From assembly GCF_014397115.1 (NCBI RefSeq), contig NZ_CP060720.1:1876001-1940000 (forward strand): a stretch of 64,000 nucleotides of DNA. The letters run 5' to 3'. The notes beneath the pieces were generated by a model that ran no database searches, was not told the origin of the DNA, and worked only from the letters and a program-made list of their open reading frames with translations. Every line of letters begins with the position of its first letter. Within the stretch, counting starts at the first letter, position 1. Below, one piece after another: positions 17,728-26,944 of the stretch. A program made the position numbers and the translations under genes. The DNA comes from Vagococcus carniphilus (GTDB lineage Bacteria; Bacillota; Bacilli; Lactobacillales; Vagococcaceae).

Positions 17728-19392
17728 TTATCTTATATATACTTTATAAACATATGGCTCAAGTTCTTCATTATCAAGACTATCCCCTGAATCGATAACT
17801 AGTTGCCATGATTCCAACTCTTTTAACCAAGTTGGTGTTACTGCTTTTTCTTCTGTTAAGTTACAAATAACAACTGCTTCTTTGTCCTCATATTGACGTT
17901 TATACGCAATAATATTATCAGCAGATTCTAAAAACTCTACCTCACCATATGAAAATAAATCTTCTTTTTTTAGTTTTAATAGTTCTTGATAAAAATGTAG
18001 AATACTTTGTTTATCCTCTTTTTCAGACGAAACGTTGTATTTTTTCTCTACATTTTCACCAATCCAACTTTTTGTAGAAGAAAAGCCGGCATAGTCAGTT
18101 TGATCCCACTGCATGACACCACGACTTGCTTCTTTATTTGCTGCTGCAATAATTGAGAGGGATTCCTCTTTTTTAAAGCCATTCTCCAAAAGATGAATAT
18201 GTTGATTAATGGCTTTTGGACTTTGGAAAGTATGAACATCATTAATTTCCAAATTTTTCATACCAATCTCTTCACCATATAAGATTACTGGAATTCCCCG
18301 TAATAAGTACATAGCTGTTGCAAGTGATTTGATACTTTTATCTCGGTATTCTTTATCATTTCCAAATCTTGAAGCCATACGAGGCATATCGTGATTATTC
18401 CAATAAAGAGTTGGATATTTCTCATTTCCTAATGCTTCTTGCCAATTCTTAAGGTTTTCTTTCATCTTCTTAGCATCAATGGTTTTAGTTGCTAATTCTT
18501 TTGGTATCTTAGGATTAGTACTAATTGTCTTTTCATCAAAATGATCAAAAGAAATAACTGCACTACATAAATCTTCTCTGATGTAACTATCAGCTAACTG
18601 AGGAGTAGCCGATGCTGCTTCACCTAAAATAAAGGCATCTGGTTTTATTTTTTTGATTTCTGAAATAAATTCAGATAGATAATGTTTAACTTCTGGTAAA
18701 TTAGCATAATATTCTTCGGCTATTGCTATTTCTCCAGCAGGCACGTCAGAAACATTCAAGGTAAAATCATCTTTGACCATATGAATGAATGCATCGAGTC
18801 TAAACCCATTAATTCCTTTAGCTAACCAAAATTTAGCAATATCAATCATTGATTTTTTTACTTCAGGATTTGCCCAGTTTAAGTCTGGCATTTGTTTATC
18901 AAACAAGTGGAAATAATACTGTTCACTTTTATAATCTTTTTCCCAAACAGAACCACCAAAAAATGATTCCCAATTATTTGGAAGTGAGCCATCTAATGGT
19001 TCATCTGCCCAAAGATAATAATCTCGGTAAATATTTTGAGGTCCTTTTATGGCTTCTTGGAACCAAGGATGTTCACTGGACGTGTGATTAAGAACTAAAT
19101 CAAAAATAATTTTTAAATCACGTTTATGTGCCTCTTCAATTAAAACTTCTACATCGTCTAAATCACCAAATATCTCATCAATGGCATAATAGTTCGAAAT
19201 ATCGTAACCGTTATCAACTTGTGGTGAAATGAATATTGGATTTAACCAAAGTGTATCGACTCCAAGTTCTTTGATATAATCCAATGATTCGATAATTCCC
19301 TTTAAATCACCAATTCCATCATTATTTGAGTCTTTGAAACTTTTCGGATAAATTTGATAGACAATTGCTTTTTCCCACCAATTTTGATTCAT
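17728..19392 (-). CDS. Alpha-glucosidase (GH13_31, MalL / oligo-1,6-glucosidase-like)
   Basis: This 554-aa cytosolic enzyme releases glucose from short oligosaccharides. It starts with the usual WWEKAIVYQIYPKSF, has a DSNNDGIGDL calcium loop (residues 21-30), and catalytic residues Asp200 (GFRLDAF), Glu258 (ILGEAA) and Asp335 (NNHDMPRM). In this subfamily the residue after the nucleophile is typically Val in alpha-1,6-specific enzymes and Ala in alpha-1,4-specific ones; here it is Ala201, favouring alpha-1,4 activity. It is the first gene of the maltodextrin operon, preceded by GGAGGG. Confidence 0.9.
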   Translation of the reverse strand: MNQNWWEKAIVYQIYPKSFKDSNNDGIGDLKGIIESLDYIKELGVDTLWLNPIFISPQVDNGYDISNYYAIDEIFGDLDDVEVLIEEAHKRDLKIIFDLVLNHTSSEHPWFQEAIKGPQNIYRDYYLWADEPLDGSLPNNWESFFGGSVWEKDYKSEQYYFHLFDKQMPDLNWANPEVKKSMIDIAKFWLAKGINGFRLDAFIHMVKDDFTLNVSDVPAGEIAIAEEYYANLPEVKHYLSEFISEIKKIKPDAFILGEAASATPQLADSYIREDLCSAVISFDHFDEKTISTNPKIPKELATKTIDAKKMKENLKNWQEALGNEKYPTLYWNNHDMPRMASRFGNDKEYRDKSIKSLATAMYLLRGIPVILYGEEIGMKNLEINDVHTFQSPKAINQHIHLLENGFKKEESLSIIAAANKEASRGVMQWDQTDYAGFSSTKSWIGENVEKKYNVSSEKEDKQSILHFYQELLKLKKEDLFSYGEVEFLESADNIIAYKRQYEDKEAVVICNLTEEKAVTPTWLKELESWQLVIDSGDSLDNEELEPYVYKVYIR

Positions 19393-19430
19393 TGTTTTCC
19401 CTCCTTTGTAAGCTCATTCATAGTCTATGA

Positions 19431-19488
19431 AATGTTACAAAATAACTCAACTATTAATATCGTGTTAACGTTAACAAAATGTAACATT
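19431..19488 (-). promoter_or_regulatory. Regulatory region of the maltodextrin operon with a perfect palindromic operator
   Basis: TGTTAACGTTAACA (19463-19476) is a perfect 14-bp palindrome of LacI-family type. It is framed by an outer 9-bp inverted repeat, AATGTTACA (19431-19439) and TGTAACATT (19480-19488). A possible sigma-A promoter, TTGAGT-17-TAGACT, lies between the operator and the gene on the minus strand. If so, the operator is upstream of the promoter, which would also allow activation. Confidence 0.6.
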
Positions 19489-19581
19489 GATTCAAAAGCT
19501 TATCATATAGCTATTCTTTTAATATTTTTCACAAATCACATGTAAATTGACACTCCCCTAGGAAACTTATCTTTAGGTAAC

Positions 19582-19618
19582 AAAAAAAGAGGTCTTCCTT
19601 TCATTGGAAGAACCTCTT
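19582..19618 (-). terminator. Terminator of the LacI-type regulator gene
   Basis: A stem of about 12 bp (AAGAGGTCTTCC with GGAAGAACCTCTT, one bulge) is followed by a run of seven T on the minus strand. Confidence 0.8.
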
Positions 19619-19623
19619 ATCTA

Positions 19624-20577
19624 TTAATCTTTTTGAGTACTGCCTCGGACAACAAGAGAAGCTTCAAATAATTGATTTCCCTGAGGAGCACCTTTTTGTT
19701 TAATTTTATTAAGGAGCATTGTAGCACATGCAGCTCCCATTTCAAATACAGGTTGTTTAACTGTCGTTAGTCTCGGTGAAGCAATTTGGTCTAAGAAAAC
19801 ACCATCAAAACCAACCACTCCATAATCATCTGGAATAGAGGCTTTACATTTTTGAAGACCTCGCTCAATGCCAATTGCTAAACGATCACTACTACAAACA
19901 AAAGCTGTTTTTTTAGGATATCTAGCAAATTGTTCCTCAATGAATCTTTCTGAATAGCGGGACCTATTTGAAAATCTAACAATTTCTGGCACTTTTTGAT
20001 AACGTTGCATGGTATTGATATAGCCAGACTCTCTTGAAAACTCAAAAGGTTCTTTCACATCAATTCCCACATAAACAATTTTTTCAAAACCAGATTTTAT
20101 GGCGTGTTCAGTCGATATTTCAGTCCCTTTAGCGTTATCCGTATCTACAAAGTCATAGCCATAACGATTCTCGCCAAACAAAACAAAAGGCTTTTCGAGG
20201 CGTTCAATCCAAGGATAGTCCTCTTCTCGCATACCTGTTATGACATACCCATCACTTTGGCCAACATCAAAACTATTTTCTGTTACTAGTTGTAATGAAT
20301 ATTGATGTTTATCTAGTTCTTTTGACATTCCCATTAAAAGAGTCATGTAGTAAGGTTCAGTTGTATCGATTTCTTCTAAAATAAAAAATTTGATCACTTG
20401 TGTGCGATTGTTTGCTAAAGCCTTAGCCGCAACATTTGGTTTATAATCTAAATCTTTCATTGCTTGAAACACAAGTTCTTTTAATTCATCTGTTACTTTC
20501 TCCGGGTGATTAATCACTCTTGAAACAGTCATTTTCGACACATTGGCTTTTTTGGCAACATCAGATAAAGTTGTCAT
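19624..20577 (-). CDS. LacI-family regulator of the maltodextrin locus (MalR-like)
   Basis: This 317-aa protein has a LacI helix-turn-helix at the N-terminus (TLSDVAKKANVSKMTVSRVIN), a hinge helix (KPNVAAKALANNRT), and a periplasmic-binding-protein-like effector domain ending in LTTVKQP and AATMLLNKI-type features. By position it probably controls the adjacent maltodextrin genes in response to maltose or maltodextrin. A GTG at 20589 is possible, but ATG at 20577 follows GGGGG at good spacing. Two LacI-family regulators occur in the window; the other is CcpA. Confidence 0.87.
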   Translation of the reverse strand: MTTLSDVAKKANVSKMTVSRVINHPEKVTDELKELVFQAMKDLDYKPNVAAKALANNRTQVIKFFILEEIDTTEPYYMTLLMGMSKELDKHQYSLQLVTENSFDVGQSDGYVITGMREEDYPWIERLEKPFVLFGENRYGYDFVDTDNAKGTEISTEHAIKSGFEKIVYVGIDVKEPFEFSRESGYINTMQRYQKVPEIVRFSNRSRYSERFIEEQFARYPKKTAFVCSSDRLAIGIERGLQKCKASIPDDYGVVGFDGVFLDQIASPRLTTVKQPVFEMGAACATMLLNKIKQKGAPQGNQLFEASLVVRGSTQKD

Positions 20578-20705
20578 GTTATCCCCCACTTACTTCGATT
20601 AATTACTGTTATTATACTGTAATTTAAATAATAAGCTACTAATAAATTTTTTCACATAACTCTAACTGATTATTTTAAAATCAAAGTAATCGGTTTCTTT
20701 CTTGA

Positions 20706-21860
20706 TTAATTTGATTTTTTCTTTTTTTGTTCTTGTCGTGCTTGTTTTAATTTTATTTTTTCTTCTAAAGATAAAAGAAGTTTTTCTTCAACGTAAAACT
20801 CACCTAAATTACCAGATTTTTCTTTCATTTTTAATCCTTCTTTGATGGTATTTAGTGATTTTTCGTCATTTTTTTCATAGCCAAATTGAATTCCCGCTAG
20901 TACTCGTAAATTACTCACTGTTTTAGTCTGTAAATACTTAACAAGTCCTCGATCTTCCATTAAAGGTTGAATTCTACTGTCGACTTTTTGTGGGTCTTTT
21001 TTCTTATTCACTAATAGATGATATAACATTTCCTTTTTTAATTCAATTTGATAAGGAACAATAAAACTTTCTCTTCTTTCCCACAAAGCTTCAATAAATT
21101 CGTCTGCTTCTTCCATTTCTTGTTTTTCTAAAAGCAAACCTAGTCTTAAGAAATCTTGATAATCTTCAAAATAAGTTCGTTTTTCATTTGCTTCAAAACT
21201 TTCAAAATACTCTTTTGGTAATTCAGAAAAAGTGCTTCCTAGACTCATAGCAGCATTACTTGCTAATTGGATATACAATAGACGTTCTTTTTGTAGAGAA
21301 GATTTTGCAATTTTTAATGTACTTCCGTCATTAAATCCATTAGGAAAGCCATTAAGTAAAGCAAATAAAAATCCGACTAATACAAACTCCAAGACTAAAA
21401 TTTTATTCATTGGATAAAAAGCAAAGCTAAGTAAACTTGTTAATATGTTTGCTATAACACCACCTAGAATATAGAGTTTATACGGAAAATGATTCTCTTT
21501 CATAGCTGGTGGAATAAGTAAGCACTGCCCCATTGTTCCAGGAACTTTTAAACGAACCAGTTTGAATTGATTGTCTCTTTTTATCAAGTTAAATGAAAAA
21601 ATTCGATAACTTAAAAATTGATGTCCCGTCATTTTTCCAAAAATTAAATGTCCGGCTTCATGAATCATTAAATGGAGTACAAAAGCAACTGCTAAAAATG
21701 CATAAGAAAAAAGCATTGCTGGTGTACTAATTTCTTCTTTGACTGAAAAATAACCAATTCCAGTTCCTAAAATGCCTCCGATAAACATGACCAAGAGCAA
21801 CGGAATAAGCGTTTCCAATCTATTCGTTTTATTCGTTTTATTTGTTTTATTTTTTTTCAT
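20706..21860 (-). CDS. M50-like membrane zinc metalloprotease (HEAGH)
   Basis: This 384-aa protein has several membrane helices and the HExxH zinc motif at 67-71 (MIHEAGHLIF), plus a second motif LNGFPNGFNDGS (about 169-180) with Asp178. That arrangement matches the N-x-x-P...D-G site of site-2 and M50-type intramembrane proteases. The C-terminal third (about 230-384) is soluble, helical and highly charged, ending in Lys-rich sequence. The substrate is unknown. The start at 21860 follows GGAGGAGGG; an upstream ATG at 21908 falls in a terminator. Residues 4-13 are a (KTN) repeat. Confidence 0.75.
   Translation of the reverse strand: MKKNKTNKTNKTNRLETLIPLLLVMFIGGILGTGIGYFSVKEEISTPAMLFSYAFLAVAFVLHLMIHEAGHLIFGKMTGHQFLSYRIFSFNLIKRDNQFKLVRLKVPGTMGQCLLIPPAMKENHFPYKLYILGGVIANILTSLLSFAFYPMNKILVLEFVLVGFLFALLNGFPNGFNDGSTLKIAKSSLQKERLLYIQLASNAAMSLGSTFSELPKEYFESFEANEKRTYFEDYQDFLRLGLLLEKQEMEEADEFIEALWERRESFIVPYQIELKKEMLYHLLVNKKKDPQKVDSRIQPLMEDRGLVKYLQTKTVSNLRVLAGIQFGYEKNDEKSLNTIKEGLKMKEKSGNLGEFYVEEKLLLSLEEKIKLKQARQEQKKKKSN
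21815..21851 (-). repeat. Short 9-bp tandem repeat encoding Lys-Thr-Asn
   Basis: The unit TATTCGTTT or TATTTGTTT (plus-strand view) recurs about four times near the 5' end of the M50-like gene. Being nine bases long, copy-number changes would not shift the reading frame. Confidence 0.6.
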
Positions 21861-21896
21861 ATATACCCTCCTCCTAAAAATTTTAACATAACAAAA

Positions 21897-21932
21897 AGAA
21901 GATAACACCTTAAAAATAAAGAGTGTTATCTT
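21897..21932 (-). terminator. Terminator after the ABC exporter pair
   Basis: A 13-bp stem (AAGATAACACCTT with AAGAGTGTTATCTT, wobble allowed) is followed on the minus strand by TTTTTG. It lies just past the stop at 21941. Confidence 0.8.
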
Positions 21933-21940
21933 CTATTAGA

Positions 21941-23722
21941 TTAAATTTGACTATTTTGTAGACGATACATATCATAATACAAGCCTTCTTGTTCGATTAA
22001 AGTATCATGATTGCCTCGTTCAACGATATTTCCTTTTTCTAAAACTAAAATCAATTCTGCATCTTTAATAGTCGAAAGTCTATGAGCAATCGCAATGGTT
22101 GTTCGTCCTGTCCTCATTTTTTTCAGACCTTCTTGAATGAGATTTTCTGTTTCTGTATCAATATTAGCTGTTGCTTCATCAAGTACTAATATTTTAGGAT
22201 CTGTCACGATCGTTCTAGCAAAAGAGATCAATTGACGTTGTCCACTTGAAAAGCTGGCACCACCTTCTATCACTTTAGCATGATATTTATCAGGTAAGGT
22301 ATTAATATATTGGTCAGCTTGAACAAATTTAGCAGCTTGAACAATTTCTTCATCTGTTATATTTTGATTTAACAAGCGAATGTTACTAGAAATATCTCCG
22401 TAAAACATAAACGCATCTTGTAGAACTAGACCCATCTTGTCTCTTAACTCTTCGATAGAATAATCTCTAATATCCACATCATCAATCAATATTTGACCAT
22501 CATAAAACTCATAAAAACGCATTAACACATTAATAATAGAACTCTTACCACTTCCAGTATGTCCAACTAAGGCAACCGTTTCACCGGGATTTGCGATAAA
22601 GCTAATGTTGTTTAAAACATTATGTTTACCATCATAAGAAAAGCTAACATTTCTAAATTCAATTTTTGCATCTCTTACTTTAGCATTTGCTCCTGGATTT
22701 TGTTGCGGTGCTAATTCTTCATGGTCTAAAATCGTAATAATTCTACTACCGGCAACTACACCATCTTGGAAAACACTTAGAAAATCCATCATATTAATCA
22801 TTGGATTAAAAAATTGCTGTACATATGAAATGAACGCATAAATTAAACCAACTTCAACAGGTGAATTTAATGCATCAAATCCAAAGAAACCTAAAACTAA
22901 TGCTGTAGCTAAAGCATACAGCAAGTTGATAACGGGTGCTAGAAGGATTGAATTTGTTTTAATCATCGCATATTTTGACTGTAAATAATCATCATTGTTT
23001 TTTTCAAACTCTTCTTCCAAACGTTCTTCTTGACGAAAATACTGAATAACTGCCATTCCAGAGATAGACTCATTCAATTTTGTATTCAAATGACTGAGTT
23101 TCTCTCTCATGCCTCGGTAAATTCTTGAACTAAATTTTTGATAATACCAAATAATCACACCTAAAATTGGAAAGAAAATCATACAAATAATCGTTAGTTG
23201 TAAGTTAATAAATGACATTGCGATAAATGATGCAATGACTCCAAATAAAGTAGATAAAACCATTAAAAAGACTAACCAAAACTCAAAAAGAGTTTCCGTA
23301 TCATTTGTTACACGGGAAACGATTGACCCTGCTGGTGTCTGGTCAAAATAACGCATCCCAAGTGTTTGTAATTTTACAAATAATTCAACCCGAATGGATT
23401 GATAGGTTTTTAAAGAGCCCCTAAAGTATAACACCCATTGTCCAAACCAAACTGCTGCTTTAAATAAAATACCTAAAGCATAGAGGCCTGCAAAATAAAG
23501 AATAATATTCATGGTGGCATCTTGCGCTGTTAAATAATCATCCATAAAAATTTGTAAAATTTTAGGTAAAGTGATATTAACAACCGCTAATGCTACAGCA
23601 AAAGTTAAAGCGAATATAAAATCTTTTCTAAATGGCTTAGCAAAGCTGAGTAATCTTTTAATAATTGTTTTTTGTTCTTTCATCGTAAAGGATTTTAACC
23701 AAACCGATTTTGATTCTTCCAT
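21941..23722 (-). CDS. efrB: Heterodimeric ABC multidrug exporter subunit, EfrB-like
   Basis: This 593-aa half-transporter has a six-helix membrane domain (about 30-330) and an ATPase domain (about 350-593). It has Walker A GHTGSGKSS, Walker B ILVLDEATA with the catalytic Glu, and H-loop AIAHRLST. Its signature is FSSGQ rather than the canonical LSGGQ. That fits the partner with one intact and one degenerate ATP site in EfrAB/BmrCD/LmrCD-type exporters. Its ATG overlaps the stop of the upstream partner (TAATG), so translation is probably coupled. The drug range cannot be read from sequence. Confidence 0.88.
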   Translation of the reverse strand: MEESKSVWLKSFTMKEQKTIIKRLLSFAKPFRKDFIFALTFAVALAVVNITLPKILQIFMDDYLTAQDATMNIILYFAGLYALGILFKAAVWFGQWVLYFRGSLKTYQSIRVELFVKLQTLGMRYFDQTPAGSIVSRVTNDTETLFEFWLVFLMVLSTLFGVIASFIAMSFINLQLTIICMIFFPILGVIIWYYQKFSSRIYRGMREKLSHLNTKLNESISGMAVIQYFRQEERLEEEFEKNNDDYLQSKYAMIKTNSILLAPVINLLYALATALVLGFFGFDALNSPVEVGLIYAFISYVQQFFNPMINMMDFLSVFQDGVVAGSRIITILDHEELAPQQNPGANAKVRDAKIEFRNVSFSYDGKHNVLNNISFIANPGETVALVGHTGSGKSSIINVLMRFYEFYDGQILIDDVDIRDYSIEELRDKMGLVLQDAFMFYGDISSNIRLLNQNITDEEIVQAAKFVQADQYINTLPDKYHAKVIEGGASFSSGQRQLISFARTIVTDPKILVLDEATANIDTETENLIQEGLKKMRTGRTTIAIAHRLSTIKDAELILVLEKGNIVERGNHDTLIEQEGLYYDMYRLQNSQI

Positions 23723-25473
23723 TATCTAGCACCTCCTTCTATCTTTTGTTCTAGCTGTTGGTAATCAAACATTTTCTTATACCAACCATTAAGAGCAATC
23801 AACTCATCGTGATTACCTCTTTCAATAATATTTCCTTCATCAACAACAATAATCTCATTAGCATGTTTCACACTGCTCAATCGATGAGTACTTATGATGG
23901 TTGTTTTGTTATCTCTTTCTTCACGTAAATTATTTAAAATAGCTTCTTCTGTTTTAGCATCAACAGCAGATAAAGCATCATCTAAAATCAACAATTCTGG
24001 TTGAACTAAGAGTGCTCGTGCAATAGATATTCGCTGCTTTTGACCACCTGATAGAGAAACACCACGCTCTCCTACCATCGTGTCATACCCTTCTGAAAAA
24101 CCTAGAATATCTTGGTGAACCACAGCCTCTTCTGCAATTTGTTCAACTTTTTCTTCACTAGCTTCTGGCATCCCAAACCGAATATTATCTCTTACTGTCA
24201 TTGAGAAAAGGAAATGATCTTGTGGAACGTAACCAATTGAATGAAGCAAACCATCTAACGTATATTCTTGTATACGTTGACTATTAATCGAGATGTTCCC
24301 TTCATAATCATCATATTCACGCATTAATAATTTCAAAATAGTTGTTTTTCCAGCACCCGTTTTTCCAACAATACCTAGCGTATTTCCCTCTTTTAATGAG
24401 AAATGAACATCTTTCAATACCTGTTCTTCACTACCTGGATATTTAAAGGTTGAGATTTGGTAATCAATATCACCTTTAGCAGGTGTTTTGATTCCTGTCT
24501 TCATCTCTTTAATATGAGATTTTTCTTGCATTAACCCATAAACTCGGTCATAACTAGCATTTCCTCGCTGAATAACATTAAAGAAACGACCAATAGCAAA
24601 CATCGGCCAAACAAGCATTCCAATATAATTAAAGAATGTAACTAATTGACCAATAGAGATTTCTCCCTGAACAATTAAATAGCCACCTAGAATAATAGAA
24701 ATAACATAAGACATTCCGATAACTAAAGTAATTAATGGATCAAACATTGCATCTAAATTATTAACTTTATTATTCATTCGAATGGAATAATCTATATTTT
24801 TTTGGAAATCTTCAATATCTTCTTTTTCTTGACCAAATGTTTTAATCACTTTAATACCAGTAATACTCTCTTGCGTCTTATCATTTATTTTTGAAAAAGC
24901 CGCTTGAGAATCTTTAAAGGCTTCATGCATTTTATCTCCTAACTTGCTTGAAAAATAAGCTAGTAATGGAAAAGGTAATAAAGCAATAAGTGTTAATCTC
25001 GGATCAACAAAAATAATCATAGCAATAACTGTTGTAACACCTGAAATAAACGCATCAGCAAATGTTAAAACGCCTGCTCCTGCAACATTTTGAATTGCAT
25101 TGATATCATTTGTTGCATGGGCCATTAAATCCCCTGTACGATATTTTTGATAGAAATTTTGATCCATTTGCGTAAAATGATGGAATAATTTTTTCCTCAT
25201 TAACTTTTCAAGTCTTGCAGCTCCTCCCCAGATATGTTTACGCCAAACATAACGTAAGCAATAAACAAGAACTGCAGAAAGAATTAAAATACTCAACCAA
25301 CTAGCTAAACTTTTAGCTGTTAACGTTTTATCAGCAACACTATCAACTATTATCCCAATAATTTTTGGAGGAAATAATTGAATAAGTGCTAAAATAACCA
25401 ACGTAAAAACTCCAATGAAATAACTCTTTTTTTCTTCCTTAAAAAACCAAGCGAGTTTTCTAAAAATCGACAT
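23722..25473 (-). CDS. efrA: Heterodimeric ABC multidrug exporter subunit, EfrA-like
   Basis: This 583-aa half-transporter has an N-terminal six-helix domain and a C-terminal ATPase with Walker A GKTGAGKTT, signature LSGGQKQR, and Walker B LLILDDALSAVD. The usual catalytic Glu after Walker B is Asp here, the hallmark of the degenerate site in heterodimeric exporters. The open frame runs up to 25530, but that extension would cross a terminator-like hairpin; ATG at 25473 follows AAGGAG and gives the expected SIFRKLAWFFK start. No promoter fits between the hairpin and the gene. Confidence 0.88.
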   Translation of the reverse strand: MSIFRKLAWFFKEEKKSYFIGVFTLVILALIQLFPPKIIGIIVDSVADKTLTAKSLASWLSILILSAVLVYCLRYVWRKHIWGGAARLEKLMRKKLFHHFTQMDQNFYQKYRTGDLMAHATNDINAIQNVAGAGVLTFADAFISGVTTVIAMIIFVDPRLTLIALLPFPLLAYFSSKLGDKMHEAFKDSQAAFSKINDKTQESITGIKVIKTFGQEKEDIEDFQKNIDYSIRMNNKVNNLDAMFDPLITLVIGMSYVISIILGGYLIVQGEISIGQLVTFFNYIGMLVWPMFAIGRFFNVIQRGNASYDRVYGLMQEKSHIKEMKTGIKTPAKGDIDYQISTFKYPGSEEQVLKDVHFSLKEGNTLGIVGKTGAGKTTILKLLMREYDDYEGNISINSQRIQEYTLDGLLHSIGYVPQDHFLFSMTVRDNIRFGMPEASEEKVEQIAEEAVVHQDILGFSEGYDTMVGERGVSLSGGQKQRISIARALLVQPELLILDDALSAVDAKTEEAILNNLREERDNKTTIISTHRLSSVKHANEIIVVDEGNIIERGNHDELIALNGWYKKMFDYQQLEQKIEGGAR

Positions 25474-25503
25474 GTCTTTCAACTCCTTTTTATTAAAAAT
25501 AAA

Positions 25504-25559
25504 ACAAAAAAACGCGTGCAAAAAATGCACCCGTTTTATTACAGTATTTTTGAAAACAT
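25504..25559 (-). promoter_or_regulatory. Leader hairpin with mini-ORF ahead of efrAB (possible attenuator)
   Basis: The minus strand carries a 9-bp hairpin with one mismatch (25511-25519 with 25527-25536) and a T-run, which reads as an intrinsic terminator. Just before it is a six-codon ORF, MFSKIL, at 25559-25539, preceded by TTAGGT. Only about 38 bases separate the hairpin from efrA, so efrAB must be transcribed through it. Confidence 0.5.
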
Positions 25560-25578
25560 GAAAGTACCTAATACGAAG

Positions 25579-25809
25579 CTATTTTTTCTTCTTAGTATTT
25601 TGTGATTTCATATTTTGCATCATTTGGCGAACTTTTTTCTCAGAAGGTTTTTGACCCATCTGCGCCATCATCATACGTAACATATCCTCGTTAACGGGAG
25701 GATTTTTCTCTAATTGATCTTCAAATGTTTTTTTAGCGAAAAAGAATCCACCTACTGCACCTAATAACAATGCAATAATAATGAATAATACAACTAATCC
25801 TGTATTCAT
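25579..25809 (-). CDS. yneF: YneF-family (UPF0154) small membrane protein
   Basis: This 76-aa protein has one N-terminal membrane helix (about 4-26, with the Gly-rich GAVGGFFFAKK exit) and a basic cytoplasmic tail. The tail contains the family signature NPPVNEDMLRMMMAQMGQKPSEKK. It is widespread in Firmicutes and of unknown function. It lies upstream of efrAB on the same strand. Confidence 0.88.
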   Translation of the reverse strand: MNTGLVVLFIIIALLLGAVGGFFFAKKTFEDQLEKNPPVNEDMLRMMMAQMGQKPSEKKVRQMMQNMKSQNTKKKK

Positions 25810-25902
25810 ATCTTTGACACTCCTTCCTCCGGTTAATTAATCTCACATTTTAATATTTTACTAGAAAATCACCTAAAAAGAAAGCACTTTTCTAATAAAA
25901 AA

Positions 25903-26799
25903 TTAACTATTTGTAATTAAATCCAATAAATTGGGGTTAAATTTTTGTTCTTTCAACATAGCAATTTCAAATTCATAAGGCGGTTTAGCCGTTTTTTTAT
26001 CTTCACCTACAAAAGGTGTTTCCAAAATTTTTGGTAAATCTTTTAGTTTCGGATGATGTACCACATAATTTAATGCATCAAAACCAATCGTTCCAAAGCC
26101 AATATTTGCATGACGATCCTTATGAGAACCTTGTGGATTTTTAGAATCATTAACATGAATTACTTTTAAACGGTCCAGACCAATAATTTTATCAAATTCT
26201 TCTAGCACACCATCAAAATCTTCTCGAACATTGTAACCAGCATCATTAATATGACAAGTATCAAGTGTGACAGATAATTTCTCGTTGTGAGTCACTCCCT
26301 CAATAATTTGCGCTAACTCTTCAAAACTACGTCCAATTTCTGTTCCTTTACCTGCCATTGTTTCTAAGGCAATTTGTGGTGTTTGATCTGCTCTTAAAAC
26401 TTCGTTAAGACCTTTAATGATTTGATTAATCCCTTTGTCTGCGCCTTCACCTACATGAGCTCCGGGATGAAGAGTAATCTGAGTTGCACCAATTGCTTCA
26501 ACTCTCTCAATTTCTTGTCTTAAAAAATCAACGGCAAAACCAAAATTTTGTGGTTTTATGGTATTTCCTAAATTAATGATATAAGGCGCATGAACAACAA
26601 TATCATTAATATTCATATCATTTTCTTCCATAAAAGCTAGACCAGCTTCTATATTTAATTCTTCAATCGGTTTTCTTCTTGTATTTTGCGGTGCTCCTGT
26701 ATAAATCATAAACGTATTCGCATTATAACTTTTTGCTGTTTCAGCAGAACCTAACAGCATTTTTTTTCCATTCATACTTACATGAGATCCTAATAACAT
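25903..26799 (-). CDS. nfo: Endonuclease IV (AP endonuclease)
   Basis: This 298-aa TIM-barrel enzyme cuts the backbone 5' of abasic sites during base excision repair. Zn-ligand motifs are visible in order: [78 protein letters not shown] and ILETPF. Length and motif set are complete. It is transcribed alone or with downstream genes; no clear terminator is seen directly after it. Confidence 0.95.
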   Translation of the reverse strand: MLLGSHVSMNGKKMLLGSAETAKSYNANTFMIYTGAPQNTRRKPIEELNIEAGLAFMEENDMNINDIVVHAPYIINLGNTIKPQNFGFAVDFLRQEIERVEAIGATQITLHPGAHVGEGADKGINQIIKGLNEVLRADQTPQIALETMAGKGTEIGRSFEELAQIIEGVTHNEKLSVTLDTCHINDAGYNVREDFDGVLEEFDKIIGLDRLKVIHVNDSKNPQGSHKDRHANIGFGTIGFDALNYVVHHPKLKDLPKILETPFVGEDKKTAKPPYEFEIAMLKEQKFNPNLLDLITNS

Positions 26800-26944
26800 T
26801 CTCTTACCTCTTTCTTTGCAATATCATAATCATTGTACAGTTTAAAAGAACGACAAACAAGTTTCACGCTTATTTAGAAAGTTATTTCTAGGTATTTAAC
26901 AGGTTTTCAGTATATAATTAATTTTGATATAAGGAGGGATTTTA

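Noticed and set aside
25474-25530. 19-residue N-terminal extension of the EfrA-like protein
   Set aside because: It would be encoded by a terminator hairpin, and AAGGAG sits before the ATG at 25473.
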